From assembly GCA_030748575.1 (NCBI GenBank), contig JASMLR010000005.1:62001-126000 (forward strand): a DNA stretch of 64,000 nucleotides. Reading direction: 5' to 3'. Made by a program: the position numbers and the translations under genes. This DNA is from Phycisphaerales bacterium (lineage in GTDB: Bacteria; Planctomycetota; Phycisphaerae; Phycisphaerales; SM1A02). Shown piece after piece: positions 8,561-16,974 of the stretch (its first letter is position 1; each line of letters begins with the position of its first letter). Under the pieces are notes generated by a model that worked only from the letters and a program-made list of their open reading frames with translations, was not told the DNA's origin and ran no database searches.

Positions 8561-9358
8561 TCAGGGAACGGCGGCGTTGTCTATGAGCCGTGTGCCGTCA
8601 AGGGAGGCAGCAACGAGCGCTCGTTGGGGGCGATCGGCGGTCGGAGCCAGCAGGGTTTCGGCATCCCGGATGACGGCATAGTCGGTGGTGAGCCCTGCGG
8701 CATCGAGGGTGCGCCGCATGGCCGGCTCCCCCTCGCTCGCTCTGGAGAGTGCCCGGTGAAGCGCGAGCGCGCGGTCTCGGCTGGAGGGTGAGAGATAGAC
8801 ATTTCTGCTGCTCATCGCAAGACCATCAGGCTCACGCACCGTGGGGTGGGCGGTGATGGTCAGACTGGGCCAGCGGTCCTGATGCGCGGCAACCATCTCC
8901 GTGACGACTCGAAGTTGCTGCCAGTCCTTCTCACCAAAGAACGCCTCCGCAGGACGGACGAGATCGAACAGCCGCGCGACGACGCGGCAGACGCCCTGAA
9001 AGAAGTGTGGACGGCACGCGTCTTCGAGCCCCGGACTGGCGGCGACCGCGGGCAGTGGTGGGGTCTGGACTGAGGCGTCGCCTGGATACACGGTGTCCAC
9101 CTCGGGCGCAAAGACGGCTGCTGCACCATCGTCTCGACACAGGTCCAGGTCCCGCTCGAGCGTGCGGGGGTAGGCGTCAAGATCCTCCCCGGGCGCAAAC
9201 TGCGCGGGATTGACAAAGATGCTGACGACCGCCGGTCGACCCGACGCGACCGCCGCCCGGACAAGCGAGCGGTGCCCCTCGTGCAGCGCGCCCATGGTGG
9301 GCACCAACGCGCTCTCGTGCAGGCAGGCCAGGTCAGAAATGGTGCGTACGATCTGCAT
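8561..9358 (-). CDS. panC: Pantothenate synthetase
   Basis: Condenses pantoate and beta-alanine using ATP to make pantothenate, the coenzyme A precursor. 265 residues. The family motifs PTMGALHEGH, SIFVNPAQF, PEVDTVYP, FFGEKDWQQL and MSSRNVYLS are all intact. The ATG at 9358 (MQIVRTISDL) fits the family N-terminus. In-frame ATGs further upstream would add about 29 residues running into the divergent cysteine desulfurase promoter region and are rejected. No clear TAnnnT box or strong Shine-Dalgarno is visible right before it. It is the first gene of the panC-aldehyde dehydrogenase-nadD run. panB and panD are not in the window. Confidence 0.95.
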   Translation of the reverse strand: MQIVRTISDLACLHESALVPTMGALHEGHRSLVRAAVASGRPAVVSIFVNPAQFAPGEDLDAYPRTLERDLDLCRDDGAAAVFAPEVDTVYPGDASVQTPPLPAVAASPGLEDACRPHFFQGVCRVVARLFDLVRPAEAFFGEKDWQQLRVVTEMVAAHQDRWPSLTITAHPTVREPDGLAMSSRNVYLSPSSRDRALALHRALSRASEGEPAMRRTLDAAGLTTDYAVIRDAETLLAPTADRPQRALVAASLDGTRLIDNAAVP

Positions 9359-9413
9359 AAACGTGTGGCCATCGGCCGAAGGGGGGGTGTACCCCTGCGG
9401 GCGATCCGCCGGA

Positions 9414-9419
9414 TACCGT
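9414..9419 (+). promoter_or_regulatory. Possible -10 box (TACCGT) for cysteine desulfurase
   Basis: TACCGT ends 12 nt before the ATG, implying a leader of about 5 nt. The match is weaker than at other genes in the window. Confidence 0.3.
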
Positions 9420-9431
9420 ACGCCCGAGCCC

Positions 9432-10568
9432 ATGAGCACGCCCATCTATCTTGACTACGCCGCATCCACCCCGGTCGATCCTCGGGTGCTCGACGCGATG
9501 CTGCCCTGGTTCACCGACCGTCCGGCCAACACGGCCAGTCAACACGGCCCGGGCGTGCAGGCCACCGAGGCCGTCGAGCAGGCTCGGAACCAGGTGGCCG
9601 ACATGCTTGGCTGCGATGCCGCCGCGGTGTGCTTCGTCTCCGGCGCGACGGAGAGCTGCAATCTGGCGCTCAAGGGACTGATGCGACCCAGGCTGCGGCG
9701 TGGGGAGCCGGTGCACATCATCAGTACGGCCATCGAGCATGCGGCCGTTCTGGAGCCGCTCCGCCGGCTTGAGCGGGAAGGCGCCGAGATCGATCTGGTC
9801 CCCCCGACGCCTGGAGGGTGCATCGATCCAGCTGCCGTCGAGCGGCGGCTTCGGGAGGACACGGCCCTGGTCAGCGTGATGTGGGTCAACAACGAGCTGG
9901 GCACCGTCAACGATGTCGGGGCGATCGGCAGCCTCTGCCGGGACCGAGGCGTGCTGATGCACTGCGACGCCAGCCAGGCCCCGGGGAAGGTGGCGATCGA
10001 CCTGTCCACGCTGCCGCTGGACGCTGTCAGCGTCTGCGCCCACAAGATGTACGGGCCGAAGGGGGCTGGAGCGCTCGTGCTGCAGGGCCGGGCCGAGGGC
10101 AGGCCCGTGGAACCCCTGCTTGAGGGCGATGGCCACGAGCAGGGCCTCCGAAGCGGCACCCTGGACGTACCCGCCCTGGTCGGATGGGGCGCCGCGTGCG
10201 ACCTTGTTCAAGAGGAGTTCGAGGCGGATCGCGATCGAATCGCCACATTTCGTGATCGTTTGATACAAGTCGCCAAAGAAGTGGTGCCATCCATGCGTGT
10301 CAACGGGGACCCGTCGCAGTGCGTGCCGCACATCCTGAACCTGACCCTGCCGTCTCCGAGCCCGGATGCGTTGATCGATCGCCTCCCAGGGATCGCCTGC
10401 ACGGGCGGAGCGGCGTGCGCGAGCCTGCGGAACGCAGGAAGCCACGTCCTGACGGCCATCGGCGTCGACACCTCCGCGGTGCCCCACACAATCCGCCTCA
10501 GCCTCGGCCGCCCAACCACCGAGGCCGACATCGCAGCCGCCACAGCCCACCTCCAAACCCTCAACTGA
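9432..10568 (+). CDS. Cysteine desulfurase (NifS/IscS family)
   Basis: PLP enzyme that takes sulfur from cysteine for Fe-S clusters or thio-modifications. 378 residues, starting MSTPIYLDYAASTP, the standard family start. The PLP lysine is in SVCAHKMYGPKG (Lys205) and the catalytic cysteine lies in the loop TGGAAC (Cys329), within a short alanine-rich segment rather than the longer SxGSACxS loop of IscS. No iscU, iscA or tRNA thiolation gene is adjacent. Its last two codons and stop lie inside one arm of a 28-bp inverted repeat shared with the convergent lipoprotein gene. NifS-like is the safest name. Confidence 0.92.
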   Translation: MSTPIYLDYAASTPVDPRVLDAMLPWFTDRPANTASQHGPGVQATEAVEQARNQVADMLGCDAAAVCFVSGATESCNLALKGLMRPRLRRGEPVHIISTAIEHAAVLEPLRRLEREGAEIDLVPPTPGGCIDPAAVERRLREDTALVSVMWVNNELGTVNDVGAIGSLCRDRGVLMHCDASQAPGKVAIDLSTLPLDAVSVCAHKMYGPKGAGALVLQGRAEGRPVEPLLEGDGHEQGLRSGTLDVPALVGWGAACDLVQEEFEADRDRIATFRDRLIQVAKEVVPSMRVNGDPSQCVPHILNLTLPSPSPDALIDRLPGIACTGGAACASLRNAGSHVLTAIGVDTSAVPHTIRLSLGRPTTEADIAAATAHLQTLN

Positions 10569-10669
10569 CCGCCGGTCACTTTATCTCGTTGCATGACAAG
10601 CAGTTACAAAACTGCCAATCTGCAAGTCCTTGTGACTACAGGAGATAAAGTGACCGGCGGTCAGTTGAG
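10560..10669. repeat. 110-bp element with perfect 28-bp terminal inverted repeats
   Basis: Positions 10560-10587 and 10642-10669 are exact reverse complements, enclosing a 54-nt centre. The arms include the stop codons of both convergent genes, so both proteins end Leu-Asn-stop from the same arm sequence. Each arm also contains a small palindrome (TGACC, GCC, GGTCA) followed by CTTTAT, and the centre has a CAGTT/AACTG hairpin. It could be a bidirectional terminator, a MITE-like insertion or a repeat-family element. No transposase and no obvious target-site duplication were seen. Confidence 0.8.
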
Positions 10670-11041
10670 TTCGGTGCAGCCCACGGCGGCGGGGCGGTAG
10701 GCGCGTTGGGTGATGGCGGGGGCGATGAGGCGGATGTGAGCCTGCACGCAGCGGAAGTGTCCTCCGTCAGGCGGCGCCCAGGTCGCCGTGGTCACGGTGC
10801 GATCCTCCGGCCCCTCGGTCGATCCTTCGGCAGTCAGCCACAGAATGGCCGTGTCACCATCAATCCGGCCTCGATCCACCGTGAGCGTCCAGCCGGGCTG
10901 CGGCGCCGTGTAGGACACGACCGCGTTGCCGCCCTCGACCCCGGCCGAGACCGGCCCGCCAGCCCACCCGCGAACCTGCGTCACGCTGCCGCATCCACCG
11001 GCGAGGGCCAGCAGCCCCGCACATGCCACCCACCGGCTCAT
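10661..11041 (-). CDS. Putative lipoprotein, unrecognised
   Basis: 126 residues. It starts [17 protein letters not shown], a lipoprotein signal with the modified cysteine at residue 17. The rest is small, with a beta-rich look ([30 protein letters not shown]) and an [10 protein letters not shown] segment. No family is recognised. The ATG overlaps the sucD stop as ATGA, so it is co-transcribed with sucD, an odd partner. The gene's 3' end lies in the 28-bp inverted repeat. It was probably a longer gene whose tail was replaced or capped by that element, but that is inference. Confidence 0.65.
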   Translation of the reverse strand: MSRWVACAGLLALAGGCGSVTQVRGWAGGPVSAGVEGGNAVVSYTAPQPGWTLTVDRGRIDGDTAILWLTAEGSTEGPEDRTVTTATWAPPDGGHFRCVQAHIRLIAPAITQRAYRPAAVGCTELN

Positions 11042-12021
11042 TGGCCCGCCCCGGTTTGTGCCCCGGCCTGTACGCCAGCCCCGACCCCCAACGCATCGGC
11101 CATGCCAACCCCCAGATCGGCCGGCGACTCGCAGACCTGCACACCGTTGCCCCGCAGCGAGTCCATCTTGGCCTGGGCGGTGTCATCGGCGCCGCCGATG
11201 ATTGCACCAGCATGCCCCATGCGTTTGCCGGGGGGCGCCGTGCGACCAGCAATGAACGCCGTGACCGGCTTACGCATGTTCGCTTCGATCCAGGCGCCGG
11301 CATTGGCCTCGTCACTGCCGCCGATCTCGCCAATCATCACGACGCCATCGGTGCCTGGATCATCATTGAACAGTTCCAGTAGTTCGATGAACCCGAGTCC
11401 CCGCACCGGGTCGCCACCGATGCCCACGCATGTGCTCTGGCCGATCCCCAGCACCGACGTCTGCCACACAGCCTCATAGGTCAGGGTTCCGCTTCTGCTG
11501 ATGATGCCGACGGCCTTTCCGGTCGCGGCGTCTTCGCGGGCCGTGTGGATGTACCCGGGCATGATTCCAATCTTGCACCCACCTTCAAAGACCGCCGAGG
11601 GTCCCTCGCCGGACACGCGGCGGCCGGGTGTGATGAGGCCGGGGCAGTTCGGGCCGATCAGGACGCTGTCGGGATAGCCCTCCAGGCGGGCGCGTACACG
11701 CACCATGTCCTGCACCGGAATCCCCTCGGTGATGCAGCAGATGACCGGAATGCCGGCGTCGGCAGCCTCGAGCACGGAGTCGCCCGCAAACGGTGGCGGC
11801 ACGAAGATCATCGTCGCGCCGGCCCCGGTCTCGGCAACCGCCTGCCGCACCGTGTCAAAGATCGGCAGGCCGTTGTCGTCCTTCTGCCCACCCTTTCCGG
11901 GCGTCACACCACCGACGACCTGCGTGCCGTAGTCCAGACACCCCTTGGTGTGAAAGGAGCCGGACGCGCCAGTGATGCCCTGGCAAATGACCCTGGTGGT
12001 GCCGTCAATGAGAATGGCCAT
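11038..12021 (-). CDS. sucD: Succinyl-CoA synthetase alpha subunit
   Basis: Forms the alpha half of succinate-CoA ligase in the TCA cycle (succinyl-CoA to succinate with NTP formation). 327 residues. It starts [18 protein letters not shown], the CoA-binding start. The phosphohistidine is in [10 protein letters not shown] (His270). The family usually ends near residue 295; here about 20 extra residues rich in G, A, V and Q follow residue 308. The partner sucC is not in the window, although the two are adjacent in most bacteria. The ATG at 12021 fits the family; upstream codons in frame are not homologous. A possible TACCCT box lies about 50 nt upstream, so this gene seems to have a leader. Confidence 0.94.
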   Translation of the reverse strand: MAILIDGTTRVICQGITGASGSFHTKGCLDYGTQVVGGVTPGKGGQKDDNGLPIFDTVRQAVAETGAGATMIFVPPPFAGDSVLEAADAGIPVICCITEGIPVQDMVRVRARLEGYPDSVLIGPNCPGLITPGRRVSGEGPSAVFEGGCKIGIMPGYIHTAREDAATGKAVGIISRSGTLTYEAVWQTSVLGIGQSTCVGIGGDPVRGLGFIELLELFNDDPGTDGVVMIGEIGGSDEANAGAWIEANMRKPVTAFIAGRTAPPGKRMGHAGAIIGGADDTAQAKMDSLRGNGVQVCESPADLGVGMADALGVGAGVQAGAQTGAGQ

Positions 12022-12110
12022 GTCGTGTGCTCGATTCCTGCGTGGAGAAAGGGGGTTTGAAGTCCCGCAGGGTACCCGCTGCCGCGTCGCGGCGAAACAC
12101 GCCGCGACCG

Positions 12111-12116
12111 TACACT
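12111..12116 (+). promoter_or_regulatory. Leaderless-type -10 box (TACACT) for purM
   Basis: TACACT ends 6 nt before the ATG at 12123. This spacing is the reason that ATG is preferred as the purM start over the one at 12162. Confidence 0.45.
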
Positions 12117-12122
12117 GCTCGG

Positions 12123-13223
12123 ATGCCAGCGGCAGCATCAGGATCGACGAATCAGGCGGGCATGACCTATGCGGCCTCCGGTGTCGACATCGAGGCTGGT
12201 GACCGGCTCGTCGACCTCATCAAGCCAGCGGTCCGCCGTACCCACGGCCAGCGTGTCATGGGCCAGCACGGCGCGTTCGCAGGCATGTTCAGGCTGGACT
12301 TCAACGAGCAGATCTTCCAGAGGAACTACACAGACCCTGTCCTGGTCGCGTGCACCGACGGCGTAGGCACCAAAGTCAAACTTGCGGCGGATCTGGGCAT
12401 TCTTGACACGGTTGGCATCGACTGCGTCGCCATGAACGTCAATGACCTCATTGTGCAGGGTGCCGAACCACTGTTCTTCCTCGACTACCTCGGGCTGCAC
12501 AACCAGGATCCGGAAACCACCGCCCAGATCGTCGAAGGCGTGGCCCGCGGGTGTGAGATTGCCGGCTGCGCTCTGATCGGCGGCGAATGCGCAGAAATGC
12601 CCGACATCTACGCGGAAGGTGACTTCGACATCGCGGGCTTCGCGGTGGGGGTGGTTGAACTGCACCGCGCCGTCGATCCCGTCCGCGCCCGCGCAGGCGA
12701 CATCCTGATCGGCCTGGCGTCCAGCGGGGTACACAGCAACGGGTACAGTCTGGTTCGACGCATTGTGGACAAGCGTTCACTTCGCCTCGACCGCGCCTAC
12801 GCGGCGCTCGGAGACACACCGCTCGGCAAGATTCTGCTGGAACCGACCAGAATCTACGCGCAGCCCATCGTCAAACTGTTGCGGCGGTATCGGGTCAAAC
12901 GTGTCGTCAGTGCCATGGCCCACATCACCGGCGGCGGACTCGAGGGCAATCTTCCCCGTGTCCTCCCGGACAACCTCGACGCAGTCATCGACACCCGGAC
13001 CTGGGAGATCCCCCCGATCTTCACATTCCTCCAGAGCCGCGGCGACGTCGATACGGATGAGATGTACCGCGTCTTCAATATGGGCATCGGATACGTTCTG
13101 GCCGTTCGACCAAGCTTCGCCGACTCAGTTCTGCGTCAGTTGCAGCGATCGGGCGAAACCGCTCGCATCATCGGCAAACTCGCCAAGGGAACCGGGGACG
13201 TACAACTGAAGGGACGATCATGA
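12123..13223 (+). CDS. purM: Phosphoribosylformylglycinamidine cyclo-ligase (AIR synthetase)
   Basis: Closes the imidazole ring of AIR in purine synthesis using ATP. 366 residues from the ATG at 12123, or 353 from the ATG at 12162. Family motifs include [11 protein letters not shown] at the start, [44 protein letters not shown] and [13 protein letters not shown]. The upstream start is preferred because a TACACT box ends 6 nt before it, the leaderless pattern seen elsewhere; the downstream start fits the family length slightly better. The stop overlaps the next gene as ATGA. No other purine genes are nearby. Confidence 0.95.
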   Translation: MPAAASGSTNQAGMTYAASGVDIEAGDRLVDLIKPAVRRTHGQRVMGQHGAFAGMFRLDFNEQIFQRNYTDPVLVACTDGVGTKVKLAADLGILDTVGIDCVAMNVNDLIVQGAEPLFFLDYLGLHNQDPETTAQIVEGVARGCEIAGCALIGGECAEMPDIYAEGDFDIAGFAVGVVELHRAVDPVRARAGDILIGLASSGVHSNGYSLVRRIVDKRSLRLDRAYAALGDTPLGKILLEPTRIYAQPIVKLLRRYRVKRVVSAMAHITGGGLEGNLPRVLPDNLDAVIDTRTWEIPPIFTFLQSRGDVDTDEMYRVFNMGIGYVLAVRPSFADSVLRQLQRSGETARIIGKLAKGTGDVQLKGRS

Positions 13224-14068
13224 TCAAGCTGGCCGCAGTGTTGCTGGTAGCGAGTGCCGCGCAGGCAGTTCAGGACTCCGAGAACACAACCGACACCTCG
13301 GCAAGCCAGGAGATCGCTGCGCTGGGCGACGCGCCCTTGCGGATGGATCTTGATCTGGGCGCCTGGATCGTCCGCGCCAAGGGCACCGCCCAGAACGGCG
13401 GCGCCGAACTGCAGTTGGGGGACGATTCAGACGACTCACTGGACCTCGGTGATCTTCGAGGACTCTTTCGAGGCGAACTCACGCTCGCTCGCGATCCCTG
13501 GGCCGTCCGCCTGATGGGCACCCACGGGTCATGGGACGGCACCGCCACCCTGACCAACCCAACCACCTGGGGCGGCACCCCACTGGCAGCAGGCGTGCCG
13601 CTGGAGTCCTCGCTTGACATGTCCTGGTTTGCCATCGAAGGACACTGGCGGGCGCATCCGTTCATCGGCGACGGCAGGGGTGACACCACCGAGCCCGTTG
13701 AGTTGATTCTGGGGCCGCACGTGGGCGCCGCATGGATCGATCTGGATCAATCGCTGGCCGGCATCAACAATGGATCAAGTTGGTGGACCGTCTACGGCGG
13801 AGGCGAGCTTCGGCTCGATGTCGACCTGCGGCCATTCACTTCACTGGTCCACGCCATGAGCGTCGATATTGGTGGAAGCATTGGGGGCACCGCCGGCGAT
13901 GGTGGGCTCTTCTACAAAGTCGGAGGCGGTCTGACGCTCCACTTCACGCCGAACGTCGGAGCAACCATCGGGTACCGACTGATGGAGTACCGGGACCTCG
14001 CCGACGGCGACTGGTCGATCTCACCAAGCTTCCCAGGCCTGTTCGCATCTGTGAACGTCACCTTCTGA
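13220..14068 (+). CDS. Predicted outer-membrane beta-barrel protein
   Basis: 282 residues. A short signal peptide ([16 protein letters not shown]) is followed by an acidic linker and then amphipathic beta strands separated by turns. The last strand ends in phenylalanine (LFASVNVTF), the usual end of outer-membrane barrels. A repeat of GGG-x-L and GY-R segments near the end (KVGGGLTLHF; TIGYRLMEY) resembles OmpA/OprF-like barrels. It overlaps the purM stop by ATGA, so translation is probably coupled. No specific family is recognised; a porin-like or structural role is inference. Confidence 0.7.
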   Translation: MIKLAAVLLVASAAQAVQDSENTTDTSASQEIAALGDAPLRMDLDLGAWIVRAKGTAQNGGAELQLGDDSDDSLDLGDLRGLFRGELTLARDPWAVRLMGTHGSWDGTATLTNPTTWGGTPLAAGVPLESSLDMSWFAIEGHWRAHPFIGDGRGDTTEPVELILGPHVGAAWIDLDQSLAGINNGSSWWTVYGGGELRLDVDLRPFTSLVHAMSVDIGGSIGGTAGDGGLFYKVGGGLTLHFTPNVGATIGYRLMEYRDLADGDWSISPSFPGLFASVNVTF

Positions 14069-14085
14069 ACCGGCGTACAGGCGAC

Positions 14086-14967
14086 ATGGCTTCGGAAACC
14101 AAAGGCAAGCACAGTGACCGAAGACCCCGGCCGTCGGCCAAGCTTCGTAAAGCGAGAATCCGACACTTTCTGATCACGACGGGCCCGGACAGACTCACCC
14201 GTGGGTGGATCTCCCGCAAGCACCATGAGCAGGGTGTTGTTGTGCGTGAGGAGCAACTCGTCGTCCCCTCCTGGCCCAAGGCATTTGATGGTGTTCGCAT
14301 TGGCCACATCAGCGATCTCCATGTCGGTGACCTCTTGTGCGCCGATCGCGCCACGGCCATTGTTTCGCAATTGAGGGACGCCGCGCCCGACATCATCTGC
14401 AACACAGGCGACCTGGTCGACCTGCACTGGCCGGGGGTCGAGCCGGTCGCCGAAGCACTCGGCGCCATTGACGCGCCGCTTGGCAACTTTTTCGTTCGAG
14501 GCAATCATGACGAGCTCGACTCCGGCGAAGACGTTGAACGCATCGTCGCCGCTTCGGGCACCACGGTGCTGCATGATGACGTCGCGCTGGTCCGCCGCGG
14601 AGACGATGAGTTGCGGGTCGGAGGCATCGGCTGGGCCCGAACTCCTGCGCGCTGCAGGCAGCGCATCGACGCTGCGCTTGGCGATGAGACCGTCGACCTG
14701 CTTCTCTCACACAATCCGAAGGCCTTTGACCACGCGGCGGAGAAGTCAGTCCCGCTGACGCTCGCCGGGCATACCCACGGCGGCCAGATTGCCAGAAGAA
14801 ACCGGCCGAACTCCAACCTCGCCATCTTCCATGGGCACAGACGCAACGCAGGTGTTTATGAGATCGGCGCAAGTCGACTCTTTGTCACCGTCGGCGCCGG
14901 CGCACTCTTCCCGCTCCGCTGGAACGTCCCGGCTGAGATCGCCATCCTCACGGTCCGCAGGAGCTGA
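14086..14967 (+). CDS. Metallophosphoesterase (YaeI/Icc-like)
   Basis: Calcineurin-like phosphoesterase of 293 residues. All signature motifs are present: SDLHVGD, NTGDLVDL, GNHDE, a histidine in LLLSHNP, and GHTHGGQ. Such enzymes hydrolyse phosphodiesters; members close to this form include lipid-A UDP-diacylglucosamine hydrolase-like proteins and YkuE/YaeI, but the substrate cannot be assigned. The arginine/lysine-rich first 30 residues are unusual and could be a membrane- or nucleic-acid-binding tail. It lies 17 nt downstream of the beta-barrel gene and likely shares the purM transcript. It converges with rdgB, with 6 bp between stops. Confidence 0.85.
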   Translation: MASETKGKHSDRRPRPSAKLRKARIRHFLITTGPDRLTRGWISRKHHEQGVVVREEQLVVPSWPKAFDGVRIGHISDLHVGDLLCADRATAIVSQLRDAAPDIICNTGDLVDLHWPGVEPVAEALGAIDAPLGNFFVRGNHDELDSGEDVERIVAASGTTVLHDDVALVRRGDDELRVGGIGWARTPARCRQRIDAALGDETVDLLLSHNPKAFDHAAEKSVPLTLAGHTHGGQIARRNRPNSNLAIFHGHRRNAGVYEIGASRLFVTVGAGALFPLRWNVPAEIAILTVRRS

Positions 14968-14973
14968 TCTCTG

Positions 14974-15579
14974 TCAGGGAATCCGCTTGACAATCGCTCG
15001 CGTGGCTTCGGACCGGTGTGATCGCCGGTTCTTCTCGGCGGGGGCGAGTTCGGCGCTCGTGACGCCCTCGGGAAGGACAAGCAGCGGGTCATATCCGAAT
15101 CCATGAGCACCACGGGGAGCTCGCGCAATGACGCCATCAAACGTGCCGCGGGATTCAGCCACAATCGATCCGTCCGGATCGGCAAGACACATGCAGCACA
15201 CAAAGCGTGCCGTCCGGTCCCGATCCAGAACATCCTTCATGGCGTCCAGCAGTTTGGCATTGTTCGCAGCATCCCGCTGGTCCCTTGTGCCGCTGACTCC
15301 CGCCCACCGCGCGCTGTGAACTCCGGGCTGACCGCCCAGCGCATCCACCTCAAGACCCGAGTCGTCCGCCAGGCAACGCCGGCCGGTCTCTCGGGCGTAT
15401 CCAATGGCCTTGAGTCGCGCATTGCCCTCAAACGTATCGGCGTCTTCGACAGGCTCTGGCGGCACCCGATCGAGCGAGTCAAGCCCGAGCACCTGATAGC
15501 CCAGCGGACCAAGAATCGCCGAGACCTCGTTGACCTTGTGCGGGTTGGATGTCGCAAGCAGAATCGGAACGCCGTTCAC
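14974..15579 (-). CDS. rdgB: XTP/dITP diphosphatase (RdgB/HAM1)
   Basis: House-cleaning enzyme that hydrolyses non-canonical purine NTPs (ITP, XTP) to the monophosphates. 201 residues. Family motifs are intact: LLATSNPHKVNE, FEGNARLKA, ADDSGLEVDALGG, GVHSARWAG, and HGFGYDPL near the end. The GTG at 15579 overlaps the queF stop as GTGA and gives the correct family N-terminus; the frame extends upstream only as queF shadow. It is therefore translationally coupled to queF. Confidence 0.94.
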   Translation of the reverse strand: MNGVPILLATSNPHKVNEVSAILGPLGYQVLGLDSLDRVPPEPVEDADTFEGNARLKAIGYARETGRRCLADDSGLEVDALGGQPGVHSARWAGVSGTRDQRDAANNAKLLDAMKDVLDRDRTARFVCCMCLADPDGSIVAESRGTFDGVIARAPRGAHGFGYDPLLVLPEGVTSAELAPAEKNRRSHRSEATRAIVKRIP

Positions 15580-15944
15580 GGGCGAGCCCAGCAGGCGGGT
15601 ACTTCCCCATGCGTTGCCACGATGCGGCTTCGAATGCCACCACGGCCACGCCAGTTCGTGATCACCTGCAGCCACCGGGGTTCCATGGCGGCAACGAGGT
15701 CCGCGAGCATCTGGTTGGTGACCGCCTCGTAGAAGATGCCCTCGCTCCGAAAGGACTGGCAGTAGAGCTTGAGGCTCTTGAGCTCAACGCACGTCGCCGC
15801 CGGCTCGAACCTGACCGTGATGGTGCCGAAGTCCGGATGCCCGGTCTTGGGGCACACCGATGTGAACTCCTCGTTCACATGTTCAATCAAAAACGGTTGA
15901 TCGGTCGGTGAGGGGAAGACCTCTAGAAGTGATGCGTCCGGCAT
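15576..15944 (-). CDS. queF: NADPH-dependent 7-cyano-7-deazaguanine reductase (QueF, short form)
   Basis: Reduces preQ0 to preQ1 in queuosine biosynthesis. 122 residues, the unimodular type. The catalytic cysteine is in SVCPKTGHPDFG and the family motif SEGIFYEAV is present (usually NEGIFYE). The start at 15944 is chosen because a TACCAT box ends 7 nt before it; the ATG at 15953 would lie inside that box. No other queuosine gene is in the window. It is divergent from the TPR lipoprotein gene, and the two -10 boxes lie back to back. Confidence 0.94.
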   Translation of the reverse strand: MPDASLLEVFPSPTDQPFLIEHVNEEFTSVCPKTGHPDFGTITVRFEPAATCVELKSLKLYCQSFRSEGIFYEAVTNQMLADLVAAMEPRWLQVITNWRGRGGIRSRIVATHGEVPACWARP

Positions 15945-15951
15945 GGCGGTC

Positions 15952-15957
15952 ATGGTA
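15952..15957 (-). promoter_or_regulatory. Leaderless-type -10 box (TACCAT) for queF
   Basis: TACCAT ends 7 nt before the ATG at 15944, and the box overlaps an alternative ATG at 15953. Confidence 0.5.
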
Positions 15958-15979
15958 GTGCGGCATCGCTGAGAACGCG

Positions 15980-15985
15980 TACCAT
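15980..15985 (+). promoter_or_regulatory. Leaderless-type -10 box (TACCAT) for TPR lipoprotein
   Basis: TACCAT ends exactly 7 nt before the ATG at 15993. It is back to back with the queF box 22 bp away. Confidence 0.5.
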
Positions 15986-15992
15986 CCTCGAC

Positions 15993-16964
15993 ATGCGGGC
16001 GCTTGTGATGGCCAGTTCGGTGTTCATCCTTCAGGGCTGCTTCCTGTTTGATCAGGGGGACCGACAGGCGCGCGAAGCGCTGGCGGAGGCGCAGCGTTCA
16101 CGAGCGGGCGCCGCCATGGTGGATGGCGACTATGCGCAGGCCGCTCAACTGTTCAGAGAGATTCTCGCCGTTGACCCCGACAACGTCCCGGCCTGGATTG
16201 GCATGGGCGGCGCCTACTCCGAACTAGGAGAGTGGTCCCATGCAGAACCGGCCTACGCTGAGGCTTGCGAGCGGGCGCCGGAGTCCTATGACGCCCAGTT
16301 CGGGCATGGACTGGCGTTGCAGATGCTCAATCGGCTTCTCGATGCCGTCGCGGCGTACCACCGCGCACTCTCCATCGACCCGATGAGCAGCGAGGCGAGC
16401 CTTGGCGTCGCGACGAGTTACCTCCAACTGGAAGAACCCCAGCACGCCCTGCCATTTGCAGAACGAGCCGTCGAACTCGCGCCCAATGATGGCCGCGCAT
16501 GGATCAGTCTGGGCGCGGCGGCCGAGCAGACCGGCGACGACCATGCCGCGCTTGACGCGTACCTCGCGGCATCGGAGCGGCTCGGCAGCTCACCCGAACT
16601 GAAGCACAATCTTCTGCACGCCTATGCCAGAGCCGATCGATATCGCGAGGTCGTCGGCATGGCCAGAAGCATGCTCGCCGACGGCCCCTCCGCCGAAGCC
16701 GCCGAACGAATGGGATGGGCATGGTTTCGGCTGGGTGAGTACGAGAAGTCGGCCCAGGCCTATCGGATAGCCGTCGAAACCGACCCCGACATGTGGCACG
16801 CATGGAACGGGCTTGGCGTCAACGCGCTGAATCGGTGGCTGCTCAGCGAGCAAGCCGATGAGAGCGCCCACCAGGAAGCCAGGCGCGCATTCAGCGCTTC
16901 ACTCAGGCTCCACCCGGGGCAGGCCAAGGTGCAGGCGCTCGTCGAGCGGTACGGGCTGCTCTAG
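15993..16964 (+). CDS. TPR-repeat lipoprotein
   Basis: 323 residues. The N-terminus MRALVMASSVFILQGC carries a lipobox with cysteine at residue 16. The rest is a continuous run of tetratricopeptide repeats (for example DYAQAAQLFREILAVDPDN, then EWSHAEPAYAEACERAPES), about seven in all. Such proteins act as scaffolds for envelope complexes; there is no evidence for a particular partner. The gene stands alone, divergent from queF and ending 10 bp from the convergent transketolase gene. A leaderless-type promoter precedes it. Confidence 0.85.
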   Translation: MRALVMASSVFILQGCFLFDQGDRQAREALAEAQRSRAGAAMVDGDYAQAAQLFREILAVDPDNVPAWIGMGGAYSELGEWSHAEPAYAEACERAPESYDAQFGHGLALQMLNRLLDAVAAYHRALSIDPMSSEASLGVATSYLQLEEPQHALPFAERAVELAPNDGRAWISLGAAAEQTGDDHAALDAYLAASERLGSSPELKHNLLHAYARADRYREVVGMARSMLADGPSAEAAERMGWAWFRLGEYEKSAQAYRIAVETDPDMWHAWNGLGVNALNRWLLSEQADESAHQEARRAFSASLRLHPGQAKVQALVERYGLL

Positions 16965-16974
16965 AAGGCAATCC

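Noticed and set aside
9333-10556. 407-codon minus-strand open frame
   Set aside because: Antisense to cysteine desulfurase; arginine- and glycine-rich shadow typical of GC-rich DNA.
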